From Acidobacteriota bacterium (GTDB lineage: Bacteria > Acidobacteriota > Vicinamibacteria > Vicinamibacterales > UBA2999): a DNA stretch of 30,587 nt. Both the position numbers and the translations under genes were made by a program. Positions 19,893 to 27,783 of this stretch are shown here, piece after piece. The notes beneath the pieces are model-generated. The model saw nothing but the letters and a program-made list of their open reading frames with translations. It did not search any database and was not told where the DNA came from. Every line of letters begins with the position of its first letter. Position 1 is the first letter of the stretch. The stretch lies in contig JADZBZ010000300.1 in NCBI GenBank assembly GCA_020851835.1, positions 1-30,587 on the forward strand, read 5' to 3'.

Positions 19893-22595
19893 TCACGCAT
19901 GAGGCGCTGCATGCAAACGGCGCACCGCTTCCTCCACCTGCCGGGCCAATCCGGCGTAGTCATCGCCCTCCAGCCGGAGAGGGGCGCCGAAGGTGACGAA
20001 ACACCGTCCGGGCCGCGCCATCTTCCACGACGGATGCAGCACTTTGTCGACCTCGTCGAGCCGGACGGGCACCACCGGCACCTCCAACCGCGAGCCGATC
20101 ATGCCGATGCCGCCGCGGAACGCCTTGATATCGCCGGTGTCCGAGCGTCCGCCTTCCGGAAAGATGAGCACCGAGAAGCCGTCTCCGGTCACCTCGCCGA
20201 TGTAGCGCAGCGTCTGCCGGGCGCCCGCCTCCCGCTGGGGCAGGGGAAAGGCACCGAAGAAGAACGCCGCCAGGTAGTAGTTCAGCCGGTTGGTGATGAC
20301 CTCGCGCGTGGTGAACTGAGCGGGATGGAAGTGGGCCTTGAAGAACTCCTTGGCCATGGCTGGCGCCACCCGCGCGCGCCATCGCCCGGGAAGCGCGGCC
20401 AGGATGACGGGCACGTCCATGTGGCTCTGGTGGTTGGCGGCAAACACCACGGGGCCCTCCAGCCGCTCGAGATGCTCCAGTCCGCTCACGCCGACCCAGG
20501 CGAAGACGCGAGCCAGGGGCAGAATCCACGTAGCCAGGCTGAGGCGTCGGATCCAGCGGACCAGCGGCCGCCGGTTCCAGCGAGGGAAGCTGACGGGCTC
20601 TTCGACCAGAAGCTCGCTGGGCGCCTGCTCCACGAGCGTCTTGAGTTCGTCGAGCGTACGTGCCTCGGCGAACTTCGTCTCGTCGATGCGTGTCTGGAAC
20701 CGGTCTTCGAGTGCCACCATCAGTTCCACGCGCTCGAGCGAACTGAGGCCCAGGGCCTCGAGCGAGGTGTCGCCACCCACGGGCCGCCCGCCGGCAAATC
20801 GTGCCAGGAGCGATTCGAGACCGTCACCGGCCTGGGGCGCCAGGGGAACCGCGCCGGCGTCCACCCACTTCCGGATGGCCGACCGCTTGAGCTTGCGCGT
20901 GCCCTCGGTCCGCGGGAGCGGGCCAGCGAGCCACACCGAGAAGCTGCGGATGCGCTGGTGATCCAGCAGGCCCGCGTTCGCGCGGGCGATGACCTCGTCG
21001 GAGTCGACGCCCGGTTCGAGGACGAGCACCGCGTGCACGCGCTCGTCGGCGCGGCCCGCTTCGTGATGCCCCACCACCGCCGATTCCACCACGCCCGGGA
21101 CCGCCTCGAGTTCCCGCTCCACGTCGTCGGGAAACACGTTGAGACCCTCGGGCGTCACGATCATCTCCTTCTTGCGGCCGCGGATGAACAAACGGCCCTG
21201 GGCGTCGAGTTCTCCGATGTCGCCGGTGTGCAGCCAGCCCTCGGCATCGCGCGTGCGCAGCTCGGGCGTGCGTCGCAGGTCAGGCCCGGTAGAGCCGGGC
21301 GCGGGCGGGCCGCCTGCCTCCTCCCCCTCGGCGGCGTAATACCCTTCGGTGACGTTGTCGCCGCGGACCAGGATCTCGCCGTCCCCAGCCACCTTGATTT
21401 CCACGCCAGCCACGGGCGTCCCCACCGAGCCGGTGCTGGTCTTGAATGGGTGGTTCAGCGTCACGATGGGTGCGGTTTCGGTGAGGCCGTAGCCCTGGAT
21501 GACCACGAAGCCGAGGCGCTTCCAGTAATCTTCCAGCTCGGCGCCGAGCGGCGCGGCGCCCACCACGAATCCCCAGAACTTCAGCCCGAACGCGCGGTGC
21601 ACGCCGCGGTACCGCCACCAGCGCGCCGCGATCGACAGGCCGGGCGGCGGGGCCGCAACGGTTGGATCGAGGCGGACGGCGTGATCGCGCAGCACGTCGA
21701 GCATCTTCGGCACGCACACCACGATCGAGACGCGCCACTCGCGGACGCGATCGACGATGTCGTGCGGGTTGAAGCTGTGCATGAAGACGACCGTGCCATT
21801 CACCAGCGGCGGAATGTTGGTCGCCATCGACTGGCCGAAGAGATGGCTGAGCGGCAGCAGGTTCAGAAAACGCACCGGCAGGAACGGCGTGGCGTACTTC
21901 TTGTACTTCGCGACCTCGTGAGCTACCGGCACCAGATTGGCCAGGAGGTTCTTGTGGCGGACCACCACGCCCTTGGGCTCGGCGGTGGCGCCCGAGGTGA
22001 ACACAATCTGCGCGATGTCATCACGCCCGATGTCGATTGAGGGCATCGGACCGTCGGCGATCCAGTCGAAATCGTGGAAGCGCCAGAGGGGGACGCCGGG
22101 ACTGAAGAGGGAGACGCCGGGACTGAAGTCCCGGCGCTCCTTTGCAGTCTCGAAGTCCCGGCGATTCTTCGCAGTCTCGAAGTCCCGGCGCTCCTTCGCA
22201 GGCTCGAGGTCCCGGCGATTCTTGCCGGCCTCGAGGTCTTGGCGGTCCGGCCCTTCTTCTCCAACCTCCCGGCCAACGAGTACCGCGCTTGCCTGGACGA
22301 TGCCGGCCACTTTGTGTGCAAACGCTTCGGACGAGCGGTAATCGATGGGAACGACGATGACGCCGCTGATGACCGCGCCCCAGTAACAAGCGAGCCATTC
22401 GGCGCTGTTCTCGCCCCAGACCAGCACCTTGTCGCCCCGCCCGACGCCCGCCGCCGCCAGCCGCGCGGCGAACCCGCGCGCCGCGCGGGTGACCTGTGGA
22501 TAGCTGAATCGCCGCACGCGATACCCGTCGTCGTGAATGACGAACTCGCCGCGCTGCCGTTCGAGCAAGCGGAACACGTCAACGAGGGTGGTCAT
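19893..22595 (-). CDS. Acyl-AMP ligase / acyl carrier / 1-acylglycerol-phosphate acyltransferase fusion
   Basis: 900 residues in three modules. Residues 1-560 are an AMP-binding acyl-CoA/acyl-ACP synthetase: P-loop VFTSGATAEPKGVVVRH (about 195-212), GYGLTETAPIVTLNHP, and GWLHTGDIGELDAQGRLFIRGRKK split around residue 470. Residues about 595-660 are an acyl-carrier domain with LEALGLSSLERVEL and S619 as the phosphopantetheine site. Residues about 690-895 are a PlsC-type acyltransferase with FAANHQSHMD (H722, D727) and IFPEGGRSDTG. The set resembles Aas but with the order reversed and a built-in carrier. It probably activates fatty acids and transfers them to lysophospholipid at the inner membrane. 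Residues about 115-170 (ETAKERRDF-type repeats) are hairpin-repeat insert between two strands of the N-terminal subdomain. The start is ATG 22595. Confidence 0.88.
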   Translation of the reverse strand: MTTLVDVFRLLERQRGEFVIHDDGYRVRRFSYPQVTRAARGFAARLAAAGVGRGDKVLVWGENSAEWLACYWGAVISGVIVVPIDYRSSEAFAHKVAGIVQASAVLVGREVGEEGPDRQDLEAGKNRRDLEPAKERRDFETAKNRRDFETAKERRDFSPGVSLFSPGVPLWRFHDFDWIADGPMPSIDIGRDDIAQIVFTSGATAEPKGVVVRHKNLLANLVPVAHEVAKYKKYATPFLPVRFLNLLPLSHLFGQSMATNIPPLVNGTVVFMHSFNPHDIVDRVREWRVSIVVCVPKMLDVLRDHAVRLDPTVAAPPPGLSIAARWWRYRGVHRAFGLKFWGFVVGAAPLGAELEDYWKRLGFVVIQGYGLTETAPIVTLNHPFKTSTGSVGTPVAGVEIKVAGDGEILVRGDNVTEGYYAAEGEEAGGPPAPGSTGPDLRRTPELRTRDAEGWLHTGDIGELDAQGRLFIRGRKKEMIVTPEGLNVFPDDVERELEAVPGVVESAVVGHHEAGRADERVHAVLVLEPGVDSDEVIARANAGLLDHQRIRSFSVWLAGPLPRTEGTRKLKRSAIRKWVDAGAVPLAPQAGDGLESLLARFAGGRPVGGDTSLEALGLSSLERVELMVALEDRFQTRIDETKFAEARTLDELKTLVEQAPSELLVEEPVSFPRWNRRPLVRWIRRLSLATWILPLARVFAWVGVSGLEHLERLEGPVVFAANHQSHMDVPVILAALPGRWRARVAPAMAKEFFKAHFHPAQFTTREVITNRLNYYLAAFFFGAFPLPQREAGARQTLRYIGEVTGDGFSVLIFPEGGRSDTGDIKAFRGGIGMIGSRLEVPVVPVRLDEVDKVLHPSWKMARPGRCFVTFGAPLRLEGDDYAGLARQVEEAVRRLHAAPHA
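22092..22245 (-). repeat. 27-bp tandem half-copies of the hairpin repeat inside the acyl ligase gene
   Basis: A half copy at 22092-22107 is followed 21 bases later by a full copy at 22115-22136 with core CCGGGACTGAAGTCCCGG. After that, GTCCCGGCG-type half-copies recur at 22128, 22155, 22182, 22209 and 22236, exactly 27 bases apart, decaying toward GTCTTGGCG at the far end. On the gene strand each unit encodes nine residues of the form ETAKERRDF. Confidence 0.93.
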
Positions 22596-22617
22596 CCGAC
22601 CTCATGCATCCGTCCTC

Positions 22618-22639
22618 GCTCGACGAAATTCCGTCGAGC
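22618..22639. promoter_or_regulatory. Operator-like inverted repeat between divergent genes
   Basis: GCTCGACG (22618-22625) and CGTCGAGC (22632-22639) are perfect inverted arms around AAATTC. It lies 23 bases upstream of the acyl ligase ATG in the 113-base divergent gap, and a partial third TCGACGA follows at 22641. It could be an operator for a dimeric repressor or an mRNA hairpin. No regulator gene is adjacent. Confidence 0.4.
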
Positions 22640-22660
22640 ATCGACGAGACAGACCCGCCG

Positions 22661-22699
22661 CACCTGTCCGCACCTGTCCACACTGCCGTCTAGTATCAT
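22661..22699 (+). promoter_or_regulatory. Direct repeat and -10 box before the DAC-like gene
   Basis: CACCTGTCCG and CACCTGTCCA at 22661-22680 form a 10-base direct repeat, one helical turn apart. They are followed by TAGTATCAT at 22691-22699, from which either TAGTAT or TATCAT could serve as -10, ending 12 or 9 bases before GTG 22709. The repeat occupies the -35 region and could bind an activator. Confidence 0.35.
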
Positions 22700-22708
22700 C
22701 GTTCCCGA

Positions 22709-24082
22709 GTGGACACGTCACGGCTTCCTCCGGCCCTCGTCGTCGGGGCGCACTACGATACGTTTCTCCAGCGCGCGCTCCGCCGCTTCTTCGAGCGGGC
22801 CACGCTCGAGGCCGAGTCCGTGCCCTCGCCGTCCTCCGACGGTCGCCTGGCGATCGAACCCACATCCGATCCGGGGGCGCTGGCCGTGCGCTGGTTCGGC
22901 AACCGGTACGTGCTGCGTGTGCCGGGACAGCAACCCTTCACCGAGTACGAGGTGCGCTTTGCGCGCGCCATCGGCCACGTGCTCTCGGCACGGTTCCATG
23001 CCATCCTCAAGCCGCAGGCCATCATCGAGCGCAGTGGATTGTTTCGCGGCGCCATTGAGGACCGGTACGTGGGCGCCTTTTTCGATCCGGTGCCTTACGG
23101 CACGCGGGAGGGTACACCGGGCCCGGTGGATCGCGTGGCCGAGGCCATCGAGATTCTGCGTGTCGCCGCTCTCTCCACTTACGAAAATCATCCCATTTCG
23201 ACCGGGGTACTACTACTCGGTACCGATGCCGACCCGGTGTCGCCCGACGGCTTCTGCGGCGGCCCGCATTACTCGGGTGCGCTCACGGCCATCAAGAGCT
23301 TCTTTCGCCTGGCCGACGGCGTGCGCACGGTGTTTCTGGCAGGGCGCGACAGCCGCTTGCTCGATATCGTGGACGTGGAGCGGTGGGCGACGCAGGCCTC
23401 CGGCGGCCGAACCGTTGCCGTGCCGTGTGCCGAGGCGTATGCCGCGCACGCGCGCGCCACGCTCACCGGGGGGCACGTCGCCGTGGTGTTGAGCCCGCAG
23501 CGCGAGATCAAGGTCTTCGCCGGCGGTGAGCAGGTGTTCGCGTTTCGGAACGCCGACTGGCACCTGCTCGACCTGGCCGCCAAGTACCAGATGTGGGAAG
23601 CCGCCGTGGGCGCGCACTCGCTGGCGCGCCGGCTCTTCCAGACCGCCCTCGATCTGTCGGACGCCCGGCAGGGCGCCTTGTTCGTGGTCCTGCGGCATCC
23701 GCTCGAGACGTTGAGCCAGCTGGTGACCGTGGACGACCGGCTCGACATGGAACCGATGACTCAGGCCGAGGAATCGGAGGCACCCTCGCGGCGTCATCTG
23801 CTGCACGTACTGGCTGGCCGCACCGTCACCGACCTGGACGCCAGCGTGCTGGCCGCGCTGGCGACCCTCGACGGCGCGATGGTGTGCGACCCCCACGGCC
23901 AGCTGCTCGCGGCAGGGGCCATCCTGCGGCAGCCGCTGGACGCCGCCCTGAGCATCGGCCGCCCGGCCGAGGGCGCGCGTACCACGGCCGCCCTGGCGGC
24001 GAGCCGGTTCGGACCCGTTCTCAAGGTGAGCGAGGATGGTTTAATCACGGGCTTCGACAACGGTCGGGTGTGGGATATCTAG
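22709..24082 (+). CDS. Diadenylate cyclase-like (DisA_N/DAC) domain protein with altered RHR motif
   Basis: 457 residues, starting at GTG 22709. The last 80 residues resemble a DAC (DisA_N) domain, which condenses two ATP to c-di-AMP: ALATLDGAMVCDPHGQLLAAGAIL with the DGA motif at 388-390, then EGARTTAALAASRFGPVLKVSEDGLI. In active enzymes the second motif is GTRHRAA. Here R424 remains but H and R are T425 and T426, so activity is doubtful. Residues 1-330 are conserved-looking but not of a fold I can name with confidence; they recall the N-terminal sensor regions (DACNV type) found before DAC domains. There is no membrane segment, unlike CdaA. The SDR gene begins 21 bases later on the same strand. 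It may be a degenerate sensor or a divergent nucleotidyltransferase. Confidence 0.65.
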   Translation: MDTSRLPPALVVGAHYDTFLQRALRRFFERATLEAESVPSPSSDGRLAIEPTSDPGALAVRWFGNRYVLRVPGQQPFTEYEVRFARAIGHVLSARFHAILKPQAIIERSGLFRGAIEDRYVGAFFDPVPYGTREGTPGPVDRVAEAIEILRVAALSTYENHPISTGVLLLGTDADPVSPDGFCGGPHYSGALTAIKSFFRLADGVRTVFLAGRDSRLLDIVDVERWATQASGGRTVAVPCAEAYAAHARATLTGGHVAVVLSPQREIKVFAGGEQVFAFRNADWHLLDLAAKYQMWEAAVGAHSLARRLFQTALDLSDARQGALFVVLRHPLETLSQLVTVDDRLDMEPMTQAEESEAPSRRHLLHVLAGRTVTDLDASVLAALATLDGAMVCDPHGQLLAAGAILRQPLDAALSIGRPAEGARTTAALAASRFGPVLKVSEDGLITGFDNGRVWDI

Positions 24083-24103
24083 GAAAAGAGCAGGACTAAC
24101 CTC

Positions 24104-25009
24104 ATGGCTTTTCGTGTGTTCTTGACGGGCGGGACCGGCTATGTCGGATCGGCGGTGCTCGAGGCGGCGCTGCGGGGCGGCCACCAGGTGACGGCCATTG
24201 CGCGCGAGCCCGAAAAAGTGGAGCGCCTGACCGCGCGCGGTGCGACGGGACTGCTCGCCGGGCTCGACACGCCCGCCCGCTACCTCGACGCCGCGCTCGC
24301 CGCCGACGTGGTCATCCACACCGCGATCGAGTACTCGCCGCGCGGCCCGCAACTGGATCGTGAGTTGCTGGACCGACTGCTGCCAGCCCTGGGCGCGGCC
24401 GACTCGGCCAAGACCTTCGTGTACACGTCGGGTATCTGGGTGATCGGCCCGGCGCCCGAGCCTGCGGACGAATCCGTCCCCCTGGCGCCCGTCCAGCAGT
24501 CGGCCTGGCGGGTTCCCCACGAACAGATCGTCCGAGACGCCACGACCATGAGTTTGCGCACCATCGTGGTGCGGCCCGGCATCGTGTACGGTCGCGCCCG
24601 CGGTATCGTCTCGGACATGCTCAAGGATGCGTTGAACGGGCTCCTGCGCATCGTGGGTCCCGGCACCAATCATTGGCCCTGCGTGTACGACCGCGACCTT
24701 GGCGAGCTCTACGTGCGGCTGGCCGAGAACCCCGAGGCATCGGGCATCTTTCACGCCAACGACGAAGCCGACGAGCGCGTCGCGGACATCGTCGATGCGA
24801 TGGCCAGTCATCTCTCGCAGCGGCCCGATGTTCGCCACATCCCGATCGAGGAGGCCCGAGCCAAGATGGGGCCCTACGCCGATGCTCTCGCGCTCGACCA
24901 GAAGGTCCGGAGCCCACGTGCGCGCGCGATGGGTTGGACGCCCACGCTGCGCAGCGTCTCTGGCAACGTGGCCCGACTGTTCGAGGAGTTCCGCAACGCC
25001 CGGGAATAG
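24104..25009 (+). CDS. NAD(P)-dependent epimerase/dehydratase-family (extended SDR) protein
   Basis: 301 residues beginning MAFRVFLTGGTGYVGSAVLEAAL, an N-terminal Rossmann motif GGTGYVG at about 9-15. FVYTSGIWVIG (about 105-115) holds the active-site serine region, and VVRPGIVYGRARGIVSDML is the extended-SDR segment. The YxxxK catalytic pair is not obvious in the usual place (SAWRVPHEQIV), so it may be an atypical SDR acting as an NAD(P)-binding sensor or a reductase of unknown substrate. AGGA at 24092-24095 lies 8 bases before the ATG, one of the few clear Shine-Dalgarno sequences in the window. It is probably co-transcribed with the DAC-like gene (21-base gap). Confidence 0.82.
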   Translation: MAFRVFLTGGTGYVGSAVLEAALRGGHQVTAIAREPEKVERLTARGATGLLAGLDTPARYLDAALAADVVIHTAIEYSPRGPQLDRELLDRLLPALGAADSAKTFVYTSGIWVIGPAPEPADESVPLAPVQQSAWRVPHEQIVRDATTMSLRTIVVRPGIVYGRARGIVSDMLKDALNGLLRIVGPGTNHWPCVYDRDLGELYVRLAENPEASGIFHANDEADERVADIVDAMASHLSQRPDVRHIPIEEARAKMGPYADALALDQKVRSPRARAMGWTPTLRSVSGNVARLFEEFRNARE

Positions 25010-25030
25010 CGGCGCCGGATACCTGGAGCG

Positions 25031-25048
25031 CCGGGGCTTCAGCCCCGG
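25031..25048 (-). repeat. Single hairpin repeat between the SDR and peptidase genes
   Basis: Core CCGGGGCTTCAGCCCCGG, preceded by GGAGCG, is a clean solo copy in the 71-base gap. It lies 21 bases before the candidate -10 box of the peptidase gene and could end the upstream transcript. Confidence 0.88.
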
Positions 25049-25068
25049 CATGCGGCAGGCGTCCTTGA

Positions 25069-25074
25069 TATCCT
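25069..25074 (+). promoter_or_regulatory. Candidate -10 box before the M28 peptidase
   Basis: TATCCT ends 6 bases before ATG 25081, with no Shine-Dalgarno sequence between. This is the same close spacing as at thiG and the prolyl oligopeptidase gene. The match to TATAAT is four of six. Confidence 0.3.
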
Positions 25075-25080
25075 GACGCC

Positions 25081-26721
25081 ATGCGACTGCTCCCTGGCGT
25101 CCTGCTGGCCTTCTTCGTGTCCGCGTGCGCACCGGCCGCGCCGCCCGCCCCCGAACCGCTCTCTGGCCCGGCCGAGTCGGAAATCACCACCGCGTCGCTC
25201 ACGGCGCACCTGCGGGCCCTGTCGTCCGATCTGTTCGAGGGCCGGGCGCCAGCCACCCGCGGCGGGCGGCTGGCCGAAGAATACCTGGCTACGCAACTCG
25301 CGGCGCTCGGCCTCGAGCCCGCCGGCGACAACGGCACGTTCCTCCAGGAGGTGCCCATCGTCGAGTCCACCGTGGAGCGGACCTTCGCGCTGAGCGTGCC
25401 CGGCAACACCTACCGCTACTTTCAGGACATCGTGGCGTCCTCGGGCGTCGAGACGCCGCGCGTGCAGGTACAGGGCGATGTCGTGTTCGTCGGGTACGGC
25501 ATCAATGCTCCCGAGCTCACGTGGAACGATTACGCGGGCGCGGACGTGAAAGGCAAGTGGGTGCTCATCATGGTGAACGATCCGCCGGCGCCCCCCGATG
25601 AGCCGACACTCTTCGGAGGCCCGGCGCTCACCTATTACGGCCGCTGGACCTACAAGTACGAGGAAGCCGCGCGACAGGGTGCCGCCGGCGCCCTGCTCAT
25701 CCACACCGACGAGTCGGCGACATATCCCTGGCAGGTCGTGCAATCGTCCTGGACTGGCACGCAGTACTCCCTGCCGCCCGAACCTGGCGCGCCCGCATTG
25801 AAGGTGAAGGCCTGGATGACCGAGAGCGCCGCGCGCGATCTGGCGAGGCGGGGCGGCAAAGACCTGGACGCCCTCAGGAAGAGTGCGTCGGCGCGCGGGT
25901 TCAAGGCCACGCCGCTCGGCATCCGCGCCGCGGCGACGCTCCAGCAGCGCTCGGCGCGCAAGACCGCCGCGAACGTCATCGGGAAGCTCCCCGGCACGAA
26001 CGAGCAGCAGGCCGTGGTGCTCACGGCCCACTGGGATCACTTCGGCACGCGCGACCCGCAGCCGGGAGACCCGAAGGACGCCGACCGCATCTTCAACGGC
26101 GCCTACGACAACGCGTCGGGATGCGCTGGGCTCATCGAGCTGGCCAAGGCCATGGCTCGCGCGCCCCAGAAACCCGGTCGCTCCATGTATTTCGTCTTCA
26201 CCACGGCGGAGGAATCCGGACTCCTGGGCTCCGAGTACTTCGTGGCGCACCCGCCGATCCCTCCGGCGCAGATGGCGGCCAATATCAACGTGGACGGGCT
26301 CAACTACCTGGGCCCGACGCGGGACATGGTGATGCTCGGCTCGGATCGTTCGAGCCTCGGACCCATGCTGGAGGCCATCCTCGAGAGGCGCGGTCGGACG
26401 CTGGGACGGGACACGCATCCCGAGCGCGGGTATTTCTTCCGCTCGGATCACTTCCCGATGGCCAAGGCCGGCGTGCCGGCGCTGTCGCTGAGCGAGCCGA
26501 AGGAGTTCACCGGTCCCGACGCGGCGGCGCTGCTGGCCAGACAGGAGGAGTACAACGGCAAGGACTATCACCAGCCGAGCGACGAGTACAACTCGTCGTG
26601 GGACTTCAGCGGCGGCGTGGACGATTTGAAGGTCATCGCCGAGCTCGCCTGGCAGATCGCCGCCGCACCCGGGATGCCGACATACAACGAAGGCGACCAG
26701 TTCGCCAACGTGCGGAAGTAG
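25081..26721 (+). CDS. M28-family zinc aminopeptidase, PA domain, lipoprotein
   Basis: 546 residues. The N-terminus MRLLPGVLLAFFVSACAPA is a lipoprotein signal with lipobox VSAC (lipidated Cys at 17), so the enzyme is exported and membrane-anchored. Residues about 130-235 form a PA (protease-associated) domain (VVFVGYGINAPELTWNDY, GAAGALLIHTDE). The peptidase domain has all metal ligands of the M28 family: H317 in LTAHWDHFG, bridging D343 in AYDNASG, catalytic E377 and ligand E378 in TAEESGLLGSEYF, D405 in NVDGLN and H497 in YHQPSDEY. It should release N-terminal amino acids from extracellular peptides. The threonine dehydratase gene starts 17 bases after its stop. The assignment is firm; substrate preference is unknown. 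Confidence 0.92.
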   Translation: MRLLPGVLLAFFVSACAPAAPPAPEPLSGPAESEITTASLTAHLRALSSDLFEGRAPATRGGRLAEEYLATQLAALGLEPAGDNGTFLQEVPIVESTVERTFALSVPGNTYRYFQDIVASSGVETPRVQVQGDVVFVGYGINAPELTWNDYAGADVKGKWVLIMVNDPPAPPDEPTLFGGPALTYYGRWTYKYEEAARQGAAGALLIHTDESATYPWQVVQSSWTGTQYSLPPEPGAPALKVKAWMTESAARDLARRGGKDLDALRKSASARGFKATPLGIRAAATLQQRSARKTAANVIGKLPGTNEQQAVVLTAHWDHFGTRDPQPGDPKDADRIFNGAYDNASGCAGLIELAKAMARAPQKPGRSMYFVFTTAEESGLLGSEYFVAHPPIPPAQMAANINVDGLNYLGPTRDMVMLGSDRSSLGPMLEAILERRGRTLGRDTHPERGYFFRSDHFPMAKAGVPALSLSEPKEFTGPDAAALLARQEEYNGKDYHQPSDEYNSSWDFSGGVDDLKVIAELAWQIAAAPGMPTYNEGDQFANVRK

Positions 26722-26738
26722 CCCGGACACGGCACATC

Positions 26739-27752
26739 ATGGACCCGACGACGACCCAACTGGTCGGGCTGGACGACATCAGGGCCGCCCGTGAGCGCAT
26801 TCGAGCCGCGGCGCGAGTGACGCCGCTGCTGGAGGTGCCGTGGCCCGCTGCCGCCCGTGAGCGCCCGGCTGGCGACCGCGACCGCCCCCACCCGCGCCTC
26901 CACCTGAAGGCTGAATCCCTCCAGCCCATGGGCGCCTTCAAGATTCGCGGCGCGTTCAACATGGTGGCGCAGCTCTCGCCCGCCGAGCTGTCGCGGGGCG
27001 TCATCACCTATTCCTCCGGTAACCACGGGCAGGCCGTCGCCATGGCCGCCCAGATTCTCGGCGCTCCCGCCGTCATCGTCATGCCGACGACGGCGCCGGC
27101 GGTAAAGGTGGAGGGGGCGAAATCGTTCGGCGCCGAGGTGCAGTTTGCGGGCACGACCTCCACGGACCGACAGCGGCACGCCGAAGAGGAAGCCGCGCGC
27201 AGGGGCCTGACGATCATCCCGCCCTTCGATCATCCGCACATCATCGCGGGCCAGGGCACCGTGGGCCTCGAGATTCTCGATCAGTGTCCCGAGGTGGACG
27301 TCATCTACGTGCCCGTCGGTGGTGGCGGCCAGTTGGCGGGCATTGCGGCGGCGGTGAAGCAGTCGAAACCGTCGGTGCGCATTATCGGCGTCGAGCCCGA
27401 AGGCGCGCCCACGATGAAGACGGCCATCGCGGCGGGGGAGCCGGTGTCGCTGCCGAAAACCGGGTCGATTGCCGATGGTCTGCTCACGATTCGCGCCGGG
27501 GACCTCACCTTCGCGCACGCCCACGCCTTCGTGAACGAGTTCGTCACGGTGCCCGACGACGCCATTGCCGGGGCCGTGGCGTGGCTGTTCCGCCACGCGC
27601 GACTGGTGGTGGAGCCGAGCGGCGCCGCGGCGACCTCGGCGGTCATGCTGCGTCTCGGGGACACCGTCGGAGCACGGGCGGTGGTGGCGATGGTCTCGGG
27701 GGGCAACGTCGCGCCCGAGGCGTTCGTGACGTATCTCGGGGGCTCGTGGTGA
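26739..27752 (+). CDS. Short threonine/serine dehydratase or serine racemase-like PLP enzyme
   Basis: 337 residues of fold-type II PLP enzyme. The PLP lysine is K68 in MGAFKIRGAFN. SSGNHGQAVAMAA binds the substrate carboxylate, GGGGQLAG grips the PLP phosphate, and VSGGNVAPE is near the C-terminus. It ends without an ACT-like regulatory domain, so it belongs to the catabolic threonine ammonia-lyase/serine racemase group and not to feedback-inhibited IlvA. The reaction is L-threonine (or L-serine) to the 2-oxo acid and ammonia, or serine racemisation; sequence alone does not separate these. Residues about 40-53 are a Pro/Arg-rich insertion. ATG 26739 lies 17 bases after the peptidase stop, suggesting a shared transcript that could link peptide uptake with amino-acid breakdown. 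Confidence 0.87.
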   Translation: MDPTTTQLVGLDDIRAARERIRAAARVTPLLEVPWPAAARERPAGDRDRPHPRLHLKAESLQPMGAFKIRGAFNMVAQLSPAELSRGVITYSSGNHGQAVAMAAQILGAPAVIVMPTTAPAVKVEGAKSFGAEVQFAGTTSTDRQRHAEEEAARRGLTIIPPFDHPHIIAGQGTVGLEILDQCPEVDVIYVPVGGGGQLAGIAAAVKQSKPSVRIIGVEPEGAPTMKTAIAAGEPVSLPKTGSIADGLLTIRAGDLTFAHAHAFVNEFVTVPDDAIAGAVAWLFRHARLVVEPSGAAATSAVMLRLGDTVGARAVVAMVSGGNVAPEAFVTYLGGSW

Positions 27753-27783
27753 CAGGTGCGGCGGGTGCGGCTTGGTACGACTC

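Noticed and set aside
6796..22245. Repeat-bearing genes read as pseudogenes
   Set aside because: Frames are continuous, catalytic motifs on both sides are intact, and tandem periods are multiples of three.
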